64,000 nt of DNA from Polyangiaceae bacterium (GTDB lineage Bacteria; Myxococcota_A; Polyangia; Polyangiales; Polyangiaceae), in contig JACKEB010000010.1 of NCBI GenBank assembly GCA_020633205.1, positions 868,001 through 932,000 on the forward strand, given 5' to 3'. Positions 35,570-43,681 of the stretch are shown in pieces. The translations under genes and the position numbers were made by a program. The notes beneath the pieces were generated by a model. It was given only the letters and a program-made list of their open reading frames with translations. It was not told the origin of the DNA and made no database searches. Position 1 is the first letter of the stretch, and each line of letters begins with the position of its first letter.

Positions 35570-36454
35570 ATGAGCAACATCGGCGTGGACATGGGGGGAA
35601 CCCGCATCAAAGCGGGGATCGTTGAAGGCGCGCGCATCTTGCGGAGCGAGACCGTCGACACGAACGCGGGGGCGAGTCCAAGCGACGTGCTCGACGCCGT
35701 GGCGCGCGCAGTGCGTGCGCTTACCACCACGCCGACCCGTGTTGGTTTCGCGATCCCGGGTGAAGTCGATGGCACCGGCGCCTGCTGGCAGTTGCCAAAC
35801 GTGCCTGGCTTTGCGGGCGTCAACATTCAGCAGGAGCTCGAGCGTCGAGTCGGGTGCCCCGTGGTGGTGGAGAACGACGCGACGGTGGCCGCGCTGGGTG
35901 AGGCGCTCCACGGCTGGGGCGCGGAGTACCCGAGCTTTCTCATGGTGACGCTAGGCACCGGCGTGGGCGGCGGGTTGGTCCTGGACGGCAAGCTACGCCG
36001 TGGCAGCCATGGCTTCGCCGGTGAGATTGGGCACCTGCAAATCGATCGCTCTCCGAGCGCTCCCAAAGACGCTGCCGGTCTCGCTGGCACACTCGAGGCA
36101 TACGCCGGCACCCATGCGCTGCTCGCCAAGTTTCGCGAACTCGGGGGTGAGGGTAGCGAGGTGCTCCACATCGCCGAGAGCGCTCGCCGCGGGGAAACGG
36201 CGGGGTGCAAGACATTCGAGATGATGGGCGAAGCGCTTGGCGAGGCATTGAACGGGATCCAGGTCGTGCTGGATCTGGACGCCATCGTCTTCACTGGTGG
36301 GATCTCGCGCTCGTTCGATTTGGTGGAGCCGAGCATTCGCTCGGCAATGCGTCGGCGCGCGTACGCCGAGCCGCTGGTCAGCGTGCCGCTGTTGCAGTCG
36401 AAGCTCGGGGACGCAGCAGGTTTGGTCGGCGCGGCGCACCTGGTCGACGCCTAA
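35570..36454 (+). CDS. ROK-family sugar kinase lacking the zinc motif
   Basis: 294 residues. The phosphate-1 motif IGVDMGGTRIKAGIV (5-19), the catalytic Asp in VENDATVAALGE (Asp103), VTLGTGVGGGLVLDG (phosphate-2) and FTGGISRSFD are typical of ROK glucokinase-like enzymes. The family zinc site normally reads His, about ten residues, then CxCGxxGCxE. Here His155 and Glu176 are kept, but the cysteine positions read D, A and T (DAAGLAGTLE). Catalysis could persist with altered folding or sugar specificity. ATG 35570. Confidence 0.9.
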   Translation: MSNIGVDMGGTRIKAGIVEGARILRSETVDTNAGASPSDVLDAVARAVRALTTTPTRVGFAIPGEVDGTGACWQLPNVPGFAGVNIQQELERRVGCPVVVENDATVAALGEALHGWGAEYPSFLMVTLGTGVGGGLVLDGKLRRGSHGFAGEIGHLQIDRSPSAPKDAAGLAGTLEAYAGTHALLAKFRELGGEGSEVLHIAESARRGETAGCKTFEMMGEALGEALNGIQVVLDLDAIVFTGGISRSFDLVEPSIRSAMRRRAYAEPLVSVPLLQSKLGDAAGLVGAAHLVDA

Positions 36455-36513
36455 AACCTGAGCGATCCCGAGAGGGCTAGCGAGCCAGAGCGCGCGCCAC
36501 TATACCCGGAGCC

Positions 36514-37491
36514 ATGCAAGCGATCGTGATCCGCGAGTTTGGTGGCCCCGAAGTGCTCGAAGTGCGGGAGGTTGAAACGCCTGCCCCGGGTGAGCGCCAG
36601 GTTCGCCTCGCGGTGCACGCTACCGCGCTGAATCGCGCCGACTTGCTCCAGCGCCGCGGCATGTACCCACCGCCGAAAGGTGAGACGGAGATCTTGGGCC
36701 TCGAGTGCTCAGGGGTCGTCGATGCTGTCGGCCCAGGGGTGACCAAGCTCAAGCACGGCGATCGCGTGATGGCCCTGTTGCCTGGCGGTGGTTACGCAGA
36801 GCACGTCGTGATCCACGAGGATATGGCGATCCCGATCCCCGGGGGCATGAGCTTCGAGGAAGCCGCTGCGATCCCCGAAGCTTTTCTGACTGCGCAGGAG
36901 GGCCTGTTTGGCCTTGGCGGCCTCGAAGCCGGGCAAACGGTGCTCGTGCACGCCGCTGCAGGTGGAGTCGGCTCCGCCGGCGTGCAGCTCGCCCACCTGG
37001 CGGGCGGCAAGGTGATCGCCACCGCAGGCTCCGACACGAAGCTCGAACTCGTGAAGCGCCTGGGTGCGGATCTGTGCGTGAACTACAAAACCCAGGACTT
37101 CGCCGAGGAGGCCAAGAAGTTCTCTCCCGGTGGCGTGAACCTGGTGCTCGATTTCGTCGGTGGCAGCTACTGGGAGAAGCACGCCAAATGCCTGGCAATC
37201 GGGGGGCGCTGCGTGGTGATCGGCGTATTGGGTGGAGCGACGGCGAACGTGAACCTCGGACTGCTCTTGATGAAGCGCCATCAGATCCTCGGCCTGGTGA
37301 TGCGCTCGCGCCCCTTGGCCGACAAGATCCGCATCACCCAGCAGTTCATCAGTCAAAACCTGCAGCATTTCCCCACTGGCGATCTGAAGCCAGTGCTCGA
37401 CGAGGTGTTCCCGCTAGTCCAAGCGCAGCAAGCTCACGAGCGCATGGAGCAGAACGCAAACTCCGGGAAGATCATCCTCAAGCTGCGCTGA
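36514..37491 (+). CDS. NAD(P)H quinone oxidoreductase, PIG3-type (MDR superfamily)
   Basis: 325 residues. The zinc-free medium-chain dehydrogenase pattern of the quinone oxidoreductase PIG3 subgroup is clear: MQAIVIREFGGPEVLEVREV, HATALNRADLLQRRGMYPPP, LGLECSGVVDAVGPGV, VLVHAAAGGVGSAGVQLAHL (nucleotide-binding), VNLVLDFVGGSYWEKH and the C-terminal end AHERMEQNANSGKIILKL. It probably reduces quinones or conjugated carbonyls with NADPH. It lies 60 nt after the ROK kinase on the same strand. Confidence 0.93.
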   Translation: MQAIVIREFGGPEVLEVREVETPAPGERQVRLAVHATALNRADLLQRRGMYPPPKGETEILGLECSGVVDAVGPGVTKLKHGDRVMALLPGGGYAEHVVIHEDMAIPIPGGMSFEEAAAIPEAFLTAQEGLFGLGGLEAGQTVLVHAAAGGVGSAGVQLAHLAGGKVIATAGSDTKLELVKRLGADLCVNYKTQDFAEEAKKFSPGGVNLVLDFVGGSYWEKHAKCLAIGGRCVVIGVLGGATANVNLGLLLMKRHQILGLVMRSRPLADKIRITQQFISQNLQHFPTGDLKPVLDEVFPLVQAQQAHERMEQNANSGKIILKLR

Positions 37492-37512
37492 CCACTCCAG
37501 TCCTTGGCGGCC

Positions 37513-38415
37513 TCAGCTCTCAGCGAACACGCGCGAGAGCGTCAGGTGCAGCTGACTCTGAATCAGCCGCATCACGCTCTCGAGATCGCTCCTCGACAGG
37601 TTCAGCTCTGCGATGAGCAAGCGACGTGTCTCGCTCAACAGCTGCTCACGCGCCTGGCCTACGCGTCGCGCCGCGGTGGCGCGATGTACTCCCCTGCCCG
37701 CAGCGATGACGTCAATGCTCGAACCTTGCCCGTAGTAGGCACGCAGCACGTTGCGTTGTTCGGGCTCTAGGTTCGCAGCAGCCCGTGTAAAAGCCGCACG
37801 GAATTGTTCTTTGTACAGTTCCTTCAAATAGGCCAGCTCGGGATCCTGGGCGTCGCTCCTCCCCCCCCCATGCCCCAGGAGGCTCGACTCCGGCTCGACG
37901 TGAACCGCGACCGCCTCCTGAGGCACCTCGCGTCGATCGCGTTTCAGGTTCAGCCAAGTTCGAGTCACCAAGACGCTGAGCCACCCGTCCAGCTCGCCGC
38001 TGCCAGAAAAGTTCGCGAGCTTGCTGTCGATGGGATCGAAGAGCTTGCCCTCCAGGCTGAACATCAGCTCGTCGAGATCGGGTCCAGCGCCTCGCGCAGC
38101 CACCCGAGCCGCGATGCGCTGCGCGCGCTTGCTCAAGTCCTTCAGCGCCCGTGGCTCACCCTGTAGCGCCAAGAAGGCCAGCCCCAAGTCGGCGAAAGCA
38201 ACTCCATCCAACGCCTCGCGATCAGTCCCGGAACTGAGCAGGCGCTCCGCCACGTGTTCCGCGAAGACCTCCGCCTGGCCCTCGAGCTCAGGCCAGGCAG
38301 CGACGCACTCCGACCAAAAGCCAGCGAGATCCTGCTCGAGTGCAACGTCGCGGGGGCCGGCTCGCTCCGGCTCTTCGCCGAGGAGCCTCGCAGCCAGAGT
38401 GCGGGAAAAGCTCAC
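37513..38415 (-). CDS. Sigma-70-family factor of the Myxococcales type
   Basis: 300 residues, longer than an ECF factor. The C-terminal half carries a degenerate sigma region 2 (DPIDSKLANFSGSGELDGWLSVLVTRTWLNLKRD) and region 4 (AAANLEPEQRNVLRAYYGQG, IDVIAAGRGVHRATAARRVGQAREQL). The N-terminal ~130 residues are an extra helical part, as in the Myxococcales-specific sigma family. It is divergent from, and 56 nt away from, a kinase carrying an anti-sigma zinc finger, so it is likely held or released by that protein. ATG 38415. Confidence 0.88.
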   Translation of the reverse strand: MSFSRTLAARLLGEEPERAGPRDVALEQDLAGFWSECVAAWPELEGQAEVFAEHVAERLLSSGTDREALDGVAFADLGLAFLALQGEPRALKDLSKRAQRIAARVAARGAGPDLDELMFSLEGKLFDPIDSKLANFSGSGELDGWLSVLVTRTWLNLKRDRREVPQEAVAVHVEPESSLLGHGGGRSDAQDPELAYLKELYKEQFRAAFTRAAANLEPEQRNVLRAYYGQGSSIDVIAAGRGVHRATAARRVGQAREQLLSETRRLLIAELNLSRSDLESVMRLIQSQLHLTLSRVFAES

Positions 38416-38471
38416 GGCGTTTAGTATAGCCGAGGTCGCTGCCGCACCCGCGCGGCAAACCCGCCAGCGCC

Positions 38472-40418
38472 ATGGCCGACGCCTCCGAACTAACGCAGCC
38501 TCTACGCTGCCCCGACGAAAACGCCCTTGGCGCCTTCGTCCAGGGGGGTGCGAGCGACGCCCAGCGACGGGAGATCGAGGCCCACCTGGAGCACTGCGCT
38601 GAGTGTAGCGGGGTCGTGCAACTCCTCGGAGAGGCGTTCATCAGTCGCGCTCAGCGAATCGAAGCGGGCCCCGCCAGCGAGCGTGCCGTCGAGAGCCTGG
38701 AGCCGCAACCGGGACACTATCTGGGCCGTTACCGCGTGGATCACGGTATTGGCGCCGGGGGTATGGGGCTGGTGTTCTCCGCGTGGGACCCGGCGCTCGA
38801 GCGCAGCGTCGCGCTGAAGCTACTGCGTCCCGAACTGGCGGCGACCCCCGAGGCGCGCGAGCGGTTGTTTGCCGAAGCGCGTACGGTCGCCTCACTGAAG
38901 CACCCCAATGTGATCCCCGTGTTCGACGTGGGTGAGGCCGATGGGCGCGTGTTCATCGCAATGGAACTCGTCGACGGCGTTACCCTGGACCGCTGGCGGG
39001 CGCTGACCAAACCAAGCCTCGAACGCCTGCTCGACGTGTTCCGCCAAGCCGGTGCTGGCTTGGCTGCGGCGCACGCCCAAGGTCTCGTCCACCGCGACTT
39101 CAAGCCGCAAAACCTGCTGGTCACGACCGATGAGCGGGTCTTGGTCACGGATTTCGGTCTGGCCTTCTCTGTGGGTGATGCGGCGAGAGAAATTGCCGGG
39201 ACGCCGGCCTACATGGCCCCGGAACAGCGCGCAGGCACGGCGAGCGTCGCATCGGACCAATACAGCTTCGCGCTCTGCCTCGCGGAATCACTCGGCGCCA
39301 CGCTGTCCCCTTCGGGGGCAGCTCCGGAGCTCCCGGCAAGCATCCCCGACTGGCTGCGCGCCGTGCTGCAACGGGCCCTCGCTCACGATCCGGCGACTCG
39401 CTATCCGGACTTGTCTGCCCTCGTCGCCGAACTCGAGGGCGGCAGCGGAGTCAACGCGAGCGCGCACGTCACCGCAAACGCGATCCTACTCGGCGGCTGG
39501 ACCGTGCTTCACGGCTTCTGGTTGATCGTGATGATCTGGGCCGGGGTGAAGCTATGGCTCGACCCGAACCTGATGGATCCGCCCCAATCCGCCGAGAGCG
39601 TCCTAGTTCGCCCCACGGAAACGCCACGGGCAACGCAGCTCGCTGCGCTGCGGATCGACGCCCTGCCCCCCAAGGGCGCGGCTCGAGACAGCGCGCGCGA
39701 AGCTGAGAAGGTCGACCCGGAGGACGACGAGCCGCTCGATGAGGACCCGCTCGCGGACGACCCGGCGGACGATGAGTGGGTTGATGAGCCTCCCCTCACC
39801 TTCACCGATAGCGCGATCGTGACCTATTCGCTCTATTGGGGGACCTGGATGTTGCTCGGCGTGCTGTGGGCACCGCTCAACGCGATCGGGCTCTGGCGAC
39901 GCAAGGCCTGGGCGCGGATCTCGACGATACTCTACGCCGGGTTCTCGGCCTTCTCGATCCTGGGGCTGCCCTACGCTGGCTACGCCATCTTCAGCCTGAC
40001 GCGGCCTGGCGTCGTGCGGCTGTTTTCGCAGGTGCAAACCACGCGGGCTCCACTGCGAGCTGATTCCGTGGTGAAAGGCCAGGTGCACCTGATGATCAAC
40101 ACCCTCGTGCAGATCGGCCTCTGGCTGTTGCACCTCGGATTGTTCTGGGTGAGCTTCGAGTTCCTGCGCTTTGGCAACGAAGATGGCTCCTTGGACACAC
40201 CACCCATCCTCATCATCGGCCTGGTGATGCACGGGCTTGGTATCCTTTGGACGCCGCTGAACGCCTGGGGGCTCTACAGGCGCGCGCCGTGGGCGCGTTG
40301 GTCTAGCTTGGTGTACGCGAGCCTGGTCTCCCTCACGGGCGTGGGCCTGCCATACACCGTCTACGCTTGGGTGAGTCTGAGCTTCGACTCGGTCAAGGCG
40401 CGCTTCGCCCCGAGCTAG
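38472..40418 (+). CDS. Ser/Thr kinase with N-terminal anti-sigma zinc finger and membrane domain
   Basis: 648 residues. N-terminus: zinc anti-sigma motif H38-x3-C42-x2-C45. Kinase ~80-330: GIGAGGMGLVFSAW, VALKLL, HRDFKPQNLL (Phe for Leu), TDFGLAF and GTPAYMAPEQ. Then a membrane segment (~345), an Asp/Glu-rich loop and a C-terminal integral domain. That domain has two related halves, each with a tryptophan-rich WxPLNAxGLxRRxxWAR-like stretch (WAPLNAIGLWRRKAWAR and WTPLNAWGLYRRAPWAR) followed by VYAS or LYAG and LGLPYAGYA or VGLPYTVYA. It faces the sigma gene across 56 nt. Likely a membrane sensor that controls that sigma. Confidence 0.92.
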   Translation: MADASELTQPLRCPDENALGAFVQGGASDAQRREIEAHLEHCAECSGVVQLLGEAFISRAQRIEAGPASERAVESLEPQPGHYLGRYRVDHGIGAGGMGLVFSAWDPALERSVALKLLRPELAATPEARERLFAEARTVASLKHPNVIPVFDVGEADGRVFIAMELVDGVTLDRWRALTKPSLERLLDVFRQAGAGLAAAHAQGLVHRDFKPQNLLVTTDERVLVTDFGLAFSVGDAAREIAGTPAYMAPEQRAGTASVASDQYSFALCLAESLGATLSPSGAAPELPASIPDWLRAVLQRALAHDPATRYPDLSALVAELEGGSGVNASAHVTANAILLGGWTVLHGFWLIVMIWAGVKLWLDPNLMDPPQSAESVLVRPTETPRATQLAALRIDALPPKGAARDSAREAEKVDPEDDEPLDEDPLADDPADDEWVDEPPLTFTDSAIVTYSLYWGTWMLLGVLWAPLNAIGLWRRKAWARISTILYAGFSAFSILGLPYAGYAIFSLTRPGVVRLFSQVQTTRAPLRADSVVKGQVHLMINTLVQIGLWLLHLGLFWVSFEFLRFGNEDGSLDTPPILIIGLVMHGLGILWTPLNAWGLYRRAPWARWSSLVYASLVSLTGVGLPYTVYAWVSLSFDSVKARFAPS

Positions 40419-40436
40419 TGTTCTGTCTTGTCTCGC
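40416..40436 (+). repeat. Dispersed stop-anchored motif, degenerate copy
   Basis: TAG stop of the kinase followed by TGTTCTGTCTTGTCTCGC. The first thirteen bases differ by one from the 54-kb copy; the second half is degenerate. Confidence 0.4.
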
Positions 40437-40448
40437 TAGACAAAAGCA

Positions 40449-40484
40449 AAACGCGCGGCCGCCAGTTCGAGGCGCCGCGCGTTT
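40449..40484. terminator. Bidirectional hairpin between convergent genes
   Basis: Perfect 11-bp stem AAACGCGCGGC (40449-40459) with GCCGCGCGTTT (40474-40484), 14-nt loop. On the minus strand it is followed by TGCTTTTG after the stem T run, serving the lipoprotein gene; it can also stop plus-strand transcription of the kinase gene. Confidence 0.8.
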
Positions 40485-40503
40485 CCGCATGGTTCAACTC
40501 AAT

Positions 40504-41064
40504 TCACTTCTTGGTGTTGAACAGCGGGTGGAACTTGGCGGTGTCGATGCTCGTCGCCATCTCCAGCTGAGGCTGACCGCTTGCGGCGCCACTCGCCAGC
40601 CCGCCGTACAGCAGGTTGCCGCGCAGCGCGACGTTCAGCTTCTTTTCTCCCGCCTTGCGCAGGTCGGCGCTCAACTCCACGAGTGCCTCCCAGGCCAGCT
40701 TGATGAGATCCTTACGGATATCTCCTGAGTACGTGTCCAGGTTCGGCACGCGAACGAGCAACAGCACGTCGCTCGGGGTCTCTTGGCAGTAGGTCATGAA
40801 GTTGCCCTTGGTGGTGGCGGTGTTTTCGTCCTCGCCCCCCTCGAAGTTCTCCTTCTCATCAGCCTTGATCCGCACGGCAAATTTCTTCGCCAGCGCCGTG
40901 CACGCTGCGGTGTTGCCGAAGCCGACCTCTCCCTCGAACACGTTGATCTTCGCGTTCGCCTCGTGGAACTCCTTTTCACCGGGCTTTGGCTCACCCTTGC
41001 AGCCGACCAGGCCGAACAGGGACACCAACAACATTGCGAACACGAGTGATAGACGAATGTGCAT
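40504..41064 (-). CDS. Secreted lipoprotein, unknown function
   Basis: 186 residues. Signal peptide with lipobox GLVGC (Cys22). The mature part is Lys/Glu-rich, with TAACTALAKKFAVRIKADEKE, FMTYCQETPSDVLLLVRVPNLDT and LAWEALVELSADLRKAGEKKLN. The pattern LVRVPNLDTYSGD suggests a small alpha/beta domain. Not recognised. Start ATG 41064; a terminator follows. Confidence 0.75.
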   Translation of the reverse strand: MHIRLSLVFAMLLVSLFGLVGCKGEPKPGEKEFHEANAKINVFEGEVGFGNTAACTALAKKFAVRIKADEKENFEGGEDENTATTKGNFMTYCQETPSDVLLLVRVPNLDTYSGDIRKDLIKLAWEALVELSADLRKAGEKKLNVALRGNLLYGGLASGAASGQPQLEMATSIDTAKFHPLFNTKK

Positions 41065-41297
41065 GACTTCTTCCTTTGGTCTTCAGGCGAAACGTGGCCT
41101 CACGCTGAAGACCCAGCAGCAGCTCCTAGGTCGCGATCTTTTTCACGCGCCACGACACATTCGTCGCGACCTCGCTCGACCTCAGGGAAAAGCCCGCACC
41201 CACGCCAGCGCAGTGTTTTTCTTCCCCACGTCGACGCGTGTTTTTCTTGGGGGAGAGGCGCGCCGCAAGGACCCGGTACGGCAACACCACGCCGCGC

Positions 41298-41804
41298 TCA
41301 GCCGAGCACGCGCGCCAGGTGCCCCATCACGGCCGCCACATCCGCCGCAGCCAAGATCTCTTCGCGCGCCCGTTCGTCGATGCGCGTCCCCGCGAGCCGC
41401 TGACTCCAACCCGGAATGTCCAGCGCCACGATCGGCTTATCGAGCTGCCAAGCCATCGCAAGCTCGTTCAGCGTGCCCGCGCCCCCTGCGACGGCCACCA
41501 CGGCGTCCGCGGAGTTGATGACCAGCGTATTGCGCGAGTAGCCGAGCCCTGAAGGGATGACGAGGTCCACATAGGCGTTGGCTCGCTCAGCGTCCGCGCT
41601 TGGAATGATGCCGACGACGCTGCCTTCGACATAGGCGGCGGATTCGTGGGCGCCCCGACTCGCCGCTTCCATCACACCAGTCATCCCGCCCGTTACCACG
41701 CGGTATCCGGCGTCGACGAGTGCACGACCGAGTTCTCGAGCCGCACTGTAGGCTTCGTCACTCGCCACACTGTTTCCCACCACAGCGACTACTTTGCGAC
41801 GCAT
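41298..41804 (-). CDS. LOG-like / TIGR00725-type nucleotide-binding protein
   Basis: 168 residues with the SLOG Rossmann fold of LOG-type phosphoribohydrolases: VVAVVGNSVASDEAYSAARELG, GYRVVTGGMTGVMEAASRGAHE, VVGIIPSADAERAN, AVVAVAGGAGTLNELAMAW. The LOG family motif PGGxGTxxE reads AGGAGTLNE here, which keeps the Gly-Thr-Glu core. It may hydrolyse nucleoside monophosphates or bind a nucleotide messenger. ATG 41804; the frame upstream lacks a good start. Confidence 0.85.
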   Translation of the reverse strand: MRRKVVAVVGNSVASDEAYSAARELGRALVDAGYRVVTGGMTGVMEAASRGAHESAAYVEGSVVGIIPSADAERANAYVDLVIPSGLGYSRNTLVINSADAVVAVAGGAGTLNELAMAWQLDKPIVALDIPGWSQRLAGTRIDERAREEILAAADVAAVMGHLARVLG

Positions 41805-41869
41805 GAGAGGGCTTGTAGCACGCCCCGCTTTGCCCCAGATTGCCCACGGCTCGCTTTCAGGAGAGGTTT

Positions 41870-42298
41870 GTGAAGGACGCTTGGATTCTCGCACCGGTGC
41901 TCGTGCAGGTGCTGTTGACGATCGGGATGTACATCCGCCTCGCGGTAGCGAAGAAGCGCGCCGTGGCAGCCAACGAAGTCAACGAGGCGCGCCGCGCCCT
42001 CCACGATGACGCGTGGCCCGACTACGTGCTGCAGATCAACAACAACATCCGGAACCAGTTCGAGGTCCCGGTGTTGTTCTACGTCTTGGTCTTCGCCTTG
42101 CTCAGCCTGCAGCAGGCGGACGTCGCTGCCCAGGCGCTGGCTTGGCTATTCGCCCTAAGCCGCGTGGGGCACGCCCTGGTGCACACCGGCTCGAACTACG
42201 TCCCGCTGCGTCGACGCATCTTCACCGTCGGCGTGTTCGTCCTGCTCGGTCTAGCCGCACTCACCACCGTGCGGCTCATCCAAAGCGCGCTTCCGTAG
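41870..42298 (+). CDS. MAPEG-family membrane protein
   Basis: 142 residues from GTG 41870, preceded by AGGAGAGG. Four membrane segments: ILAPVLVQVLLTIGMYIRLA, FEVPVLFYVLVFALLSL, AAQALAWLFALSRVGHALVH and IFTVGVFVLLGLAALTTVRL. The pattern NNIRNQFEVPVLFY and the ALSRVGHALVHTGSNYVPLR block match bacterial MAPEG proteins (glutathione or eicosanoid metabolism relatives). A TTG at 41840 would extend it by ten residues. Substrate unknown. Confidence 0.88.
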   Translation: MKDAWILAPVLVQVLLTIGMYIRLAVAKKRAVAANEVNEARRALHDDAWPDYVLQINNNIRNQFEVPVLFYVLVFALLSLQQADVAAQALAWLFALSRVGHALVHTGSNYVPLRRRIFTVGVFVLLGLAALTTVRLIQSALP

Positions 42299-42316
42299 GG
42301 TTTCTCGGCCGCGCCG

Positions 42317-42622
42317 TCAGGTGCCGATGGGCTTGAGCCGGATCAAACCGGGGCCTGGCTTAACCCGCGCCTGGCAGGCTAGGCGGGAGTTGTCAGGGCC
42401 ATCGAGGAGCTCAAGCAACTCGCGCTCTTCGTCGTTGGGCTCCTCGAAGCACTCCATGCCCGCGAGCACTTCCACCTGACAAGTGCCGCAACTCGCCGAG
42501 CGACATGAAAACGGGATCGGCGCGAGCACTTGATCGCAGAGATCCACCAGGTCGCCCCCGTTGGGAGCGTCCAGCTGTTTGTCCCGGGCCATTCCGACCC
42601 CTAAAAACTCGACCTTCGGCAC
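42317..42622 (-). CDS. Plant-type [2Fe-2S] ferredoxin
   Basis: ~101 residues from GTG 42622. The cluster ligands are Cys40, Cys45, Cys48 and Cys83 (PFSCRSASCGTCQVEV and RLACQARV), with the C-x4-C-x2-C spacing of plant-type ferredoxins. A TTG at 42658 would add 12 residues (MLRPLVLGKRVN). It faces the MAPEG gene end; no redox partner is adjacent. It should carry electrons to an unknown oxygenase or reductase. Confidence 0.9.
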   Translation of the reverse strand: MPKVEFLGVGMARDKQLDAPNGGDLVDLCDQVLAPIPFSCRSASCGTCQVEVLAGMECFEEPNDEERELLELLDGPDNSRLACQARVKPGPGLIRLKPIGT

Positions 42623-42714
42623 GTTGACTCGCTTACCCAAAACCAACGGACGCAACAAGCGGAGGCCGAAGCAAAAATCCGCAACCGACCGCTGAGGTGG
42701 GCGATTGGACGCCC

Positions 42715-43635
42715 ATGACTCACACGAAGTTGCTCTGCGCGCCGCGCATCCACGCCCGTTCCATCGTCTCCGCGCTCACGTTGCTGGCTAGCCTCGGCGC
42801 CGCACCGTGCGCCCTCGCGGCTCAACCCCCAGCGCAAAACGGCGCTCCTGCCCCAGGCGATGCGTCGGTCAGCGCGCCGGATCCGGTGGACACAGCTGCA
42901 CCAACGGCACCGACTGCTTTGGGGAGCGAGCCCCCGAGCAGCGAAGCAGCAACTCCACCAGCGCCGTACGGAAACGCCGCGCCCGCCACTCCGCCAGCAT
43001 CACCCCCCGGAGACCAAGGGGCAGCGGAGGCCACACCAGCCGAGCCCCGTCACGGCTTGGTGCCGCTGCTGCGCGTCGGCTACATGGTGGGAGGTTCCGG
43101 TGACCTCGAAGAGGAGGGTTCCGGCGGTAAGACCAAGCTCGAGTACGACGACATCAGCAGCGCGGTGCTCGAGTTCGACCTGCTCGGGCACCTGAGCCCT
43201 GGGCTACGCATGGGAGGCGGGCTGATCGCACTGCCCACCAGCAGCGTTCATCTGAAGGGCGGTTCGGATTACGATGTGGGCAGCGAGGGCGCGTTGGTCT
43301 TCATCGTCGAAGGCGTGTTCGACCTGTCGCCAAAGGTCGCGCTCACGCTGCGCGGCTACGCCGGCTTCGATGTGTTGAACATCGGGGGTGACCTCAAGGA
43401 CGCCCGGGAGTCGATCTGTGAAGACCAGGACTGTAGCTGGGACGATCAATACACGGGGGCTACGGCAGGGCTGGGTCTCGGCCTCTTGATCCCGCTCAAG
43501 AGCGTCAATCTCCGCGCGGATTTCATGACCCAGGCCTATTCCGTATCCGGCACGTTCGCCAGCGTCGGCAGCGCGAAGGCGGACCACACCCTCAGCGGCT
43601 CTCGCTCCTTCTTGATGGCCGGCCTGGAGCTTTAG
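42715..43635 (+). CDS. Outer-membrane beta-barrel-type protein with Pro/Ala linker
   Basis: 306 residues from ATG 42715. Signal peptide (IVSALTLLASLGAAPCALA), then a ~70-residue Pro/Ala/Thr linker, then ~190 residues of alternating beta pattern (VPLLRVGYMVGGSGDL, AVLEFDLLGHLSPGLRMGGGLIAL, ALVFIVEGVFDLSPKVALTLRGYAG, GLGLGLLIPLKSVNLRADFM) ending SFLMAGLEL. The final aromatic or aliphatic residue and strand spacing fit a small outer-membrane barrel. No family recognised. Confidence 0.72.
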   Translation: MTHTKLLCAPRIHARSIVSALTLLASLGAAPCALAAQPPAQNGAPAPGDASVSAPDPVDTAAPTAPTALGSEPPSSEAATPPAPYGNAAPATPPASPPGDQGAAEATPAEPRHGLVPLLRVGYMVGGSGDLEEEGSGGKTKLEYDDISSAVLEFDLLGHLSPGLRMGGGLIALPTSSVHLKGGSDYDVGSEGALVFIVEGVFDLSPKVALTLRGYAGFDVLNIGGDLKDARESICEDQDCSWDDQYTGATAGLGLGLLIPLKSVNLRADFMTQAYSVSGTFASVGSAKADHTLSGSRSFLMAGLEL

Positions 43636-43654
43636 TTTCCAGTGAGGCGAATCT

Positions 43655-43681
43655 GCGGCGAACTACGGAGACCGGACACTA
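43655..43681 (-). repeat. Dispersed stop-anchored motif, copy B
   Basis: Reading the minus strand from the TAG stop of the HDOD gene: TAGTGTCC, one variable base (G), GTCTCCGTAGTTCGC, C, GC. It matches the 54120-54146 copy at 25 of 27 positions. Confidence 0.8.

Noticed and set aside
37857..37869. C8 run in the sigma factor gene
   Set aside because: In frame as Gly codons; no T run beside it, so not grouped with the poly-T/poly-G junctions.
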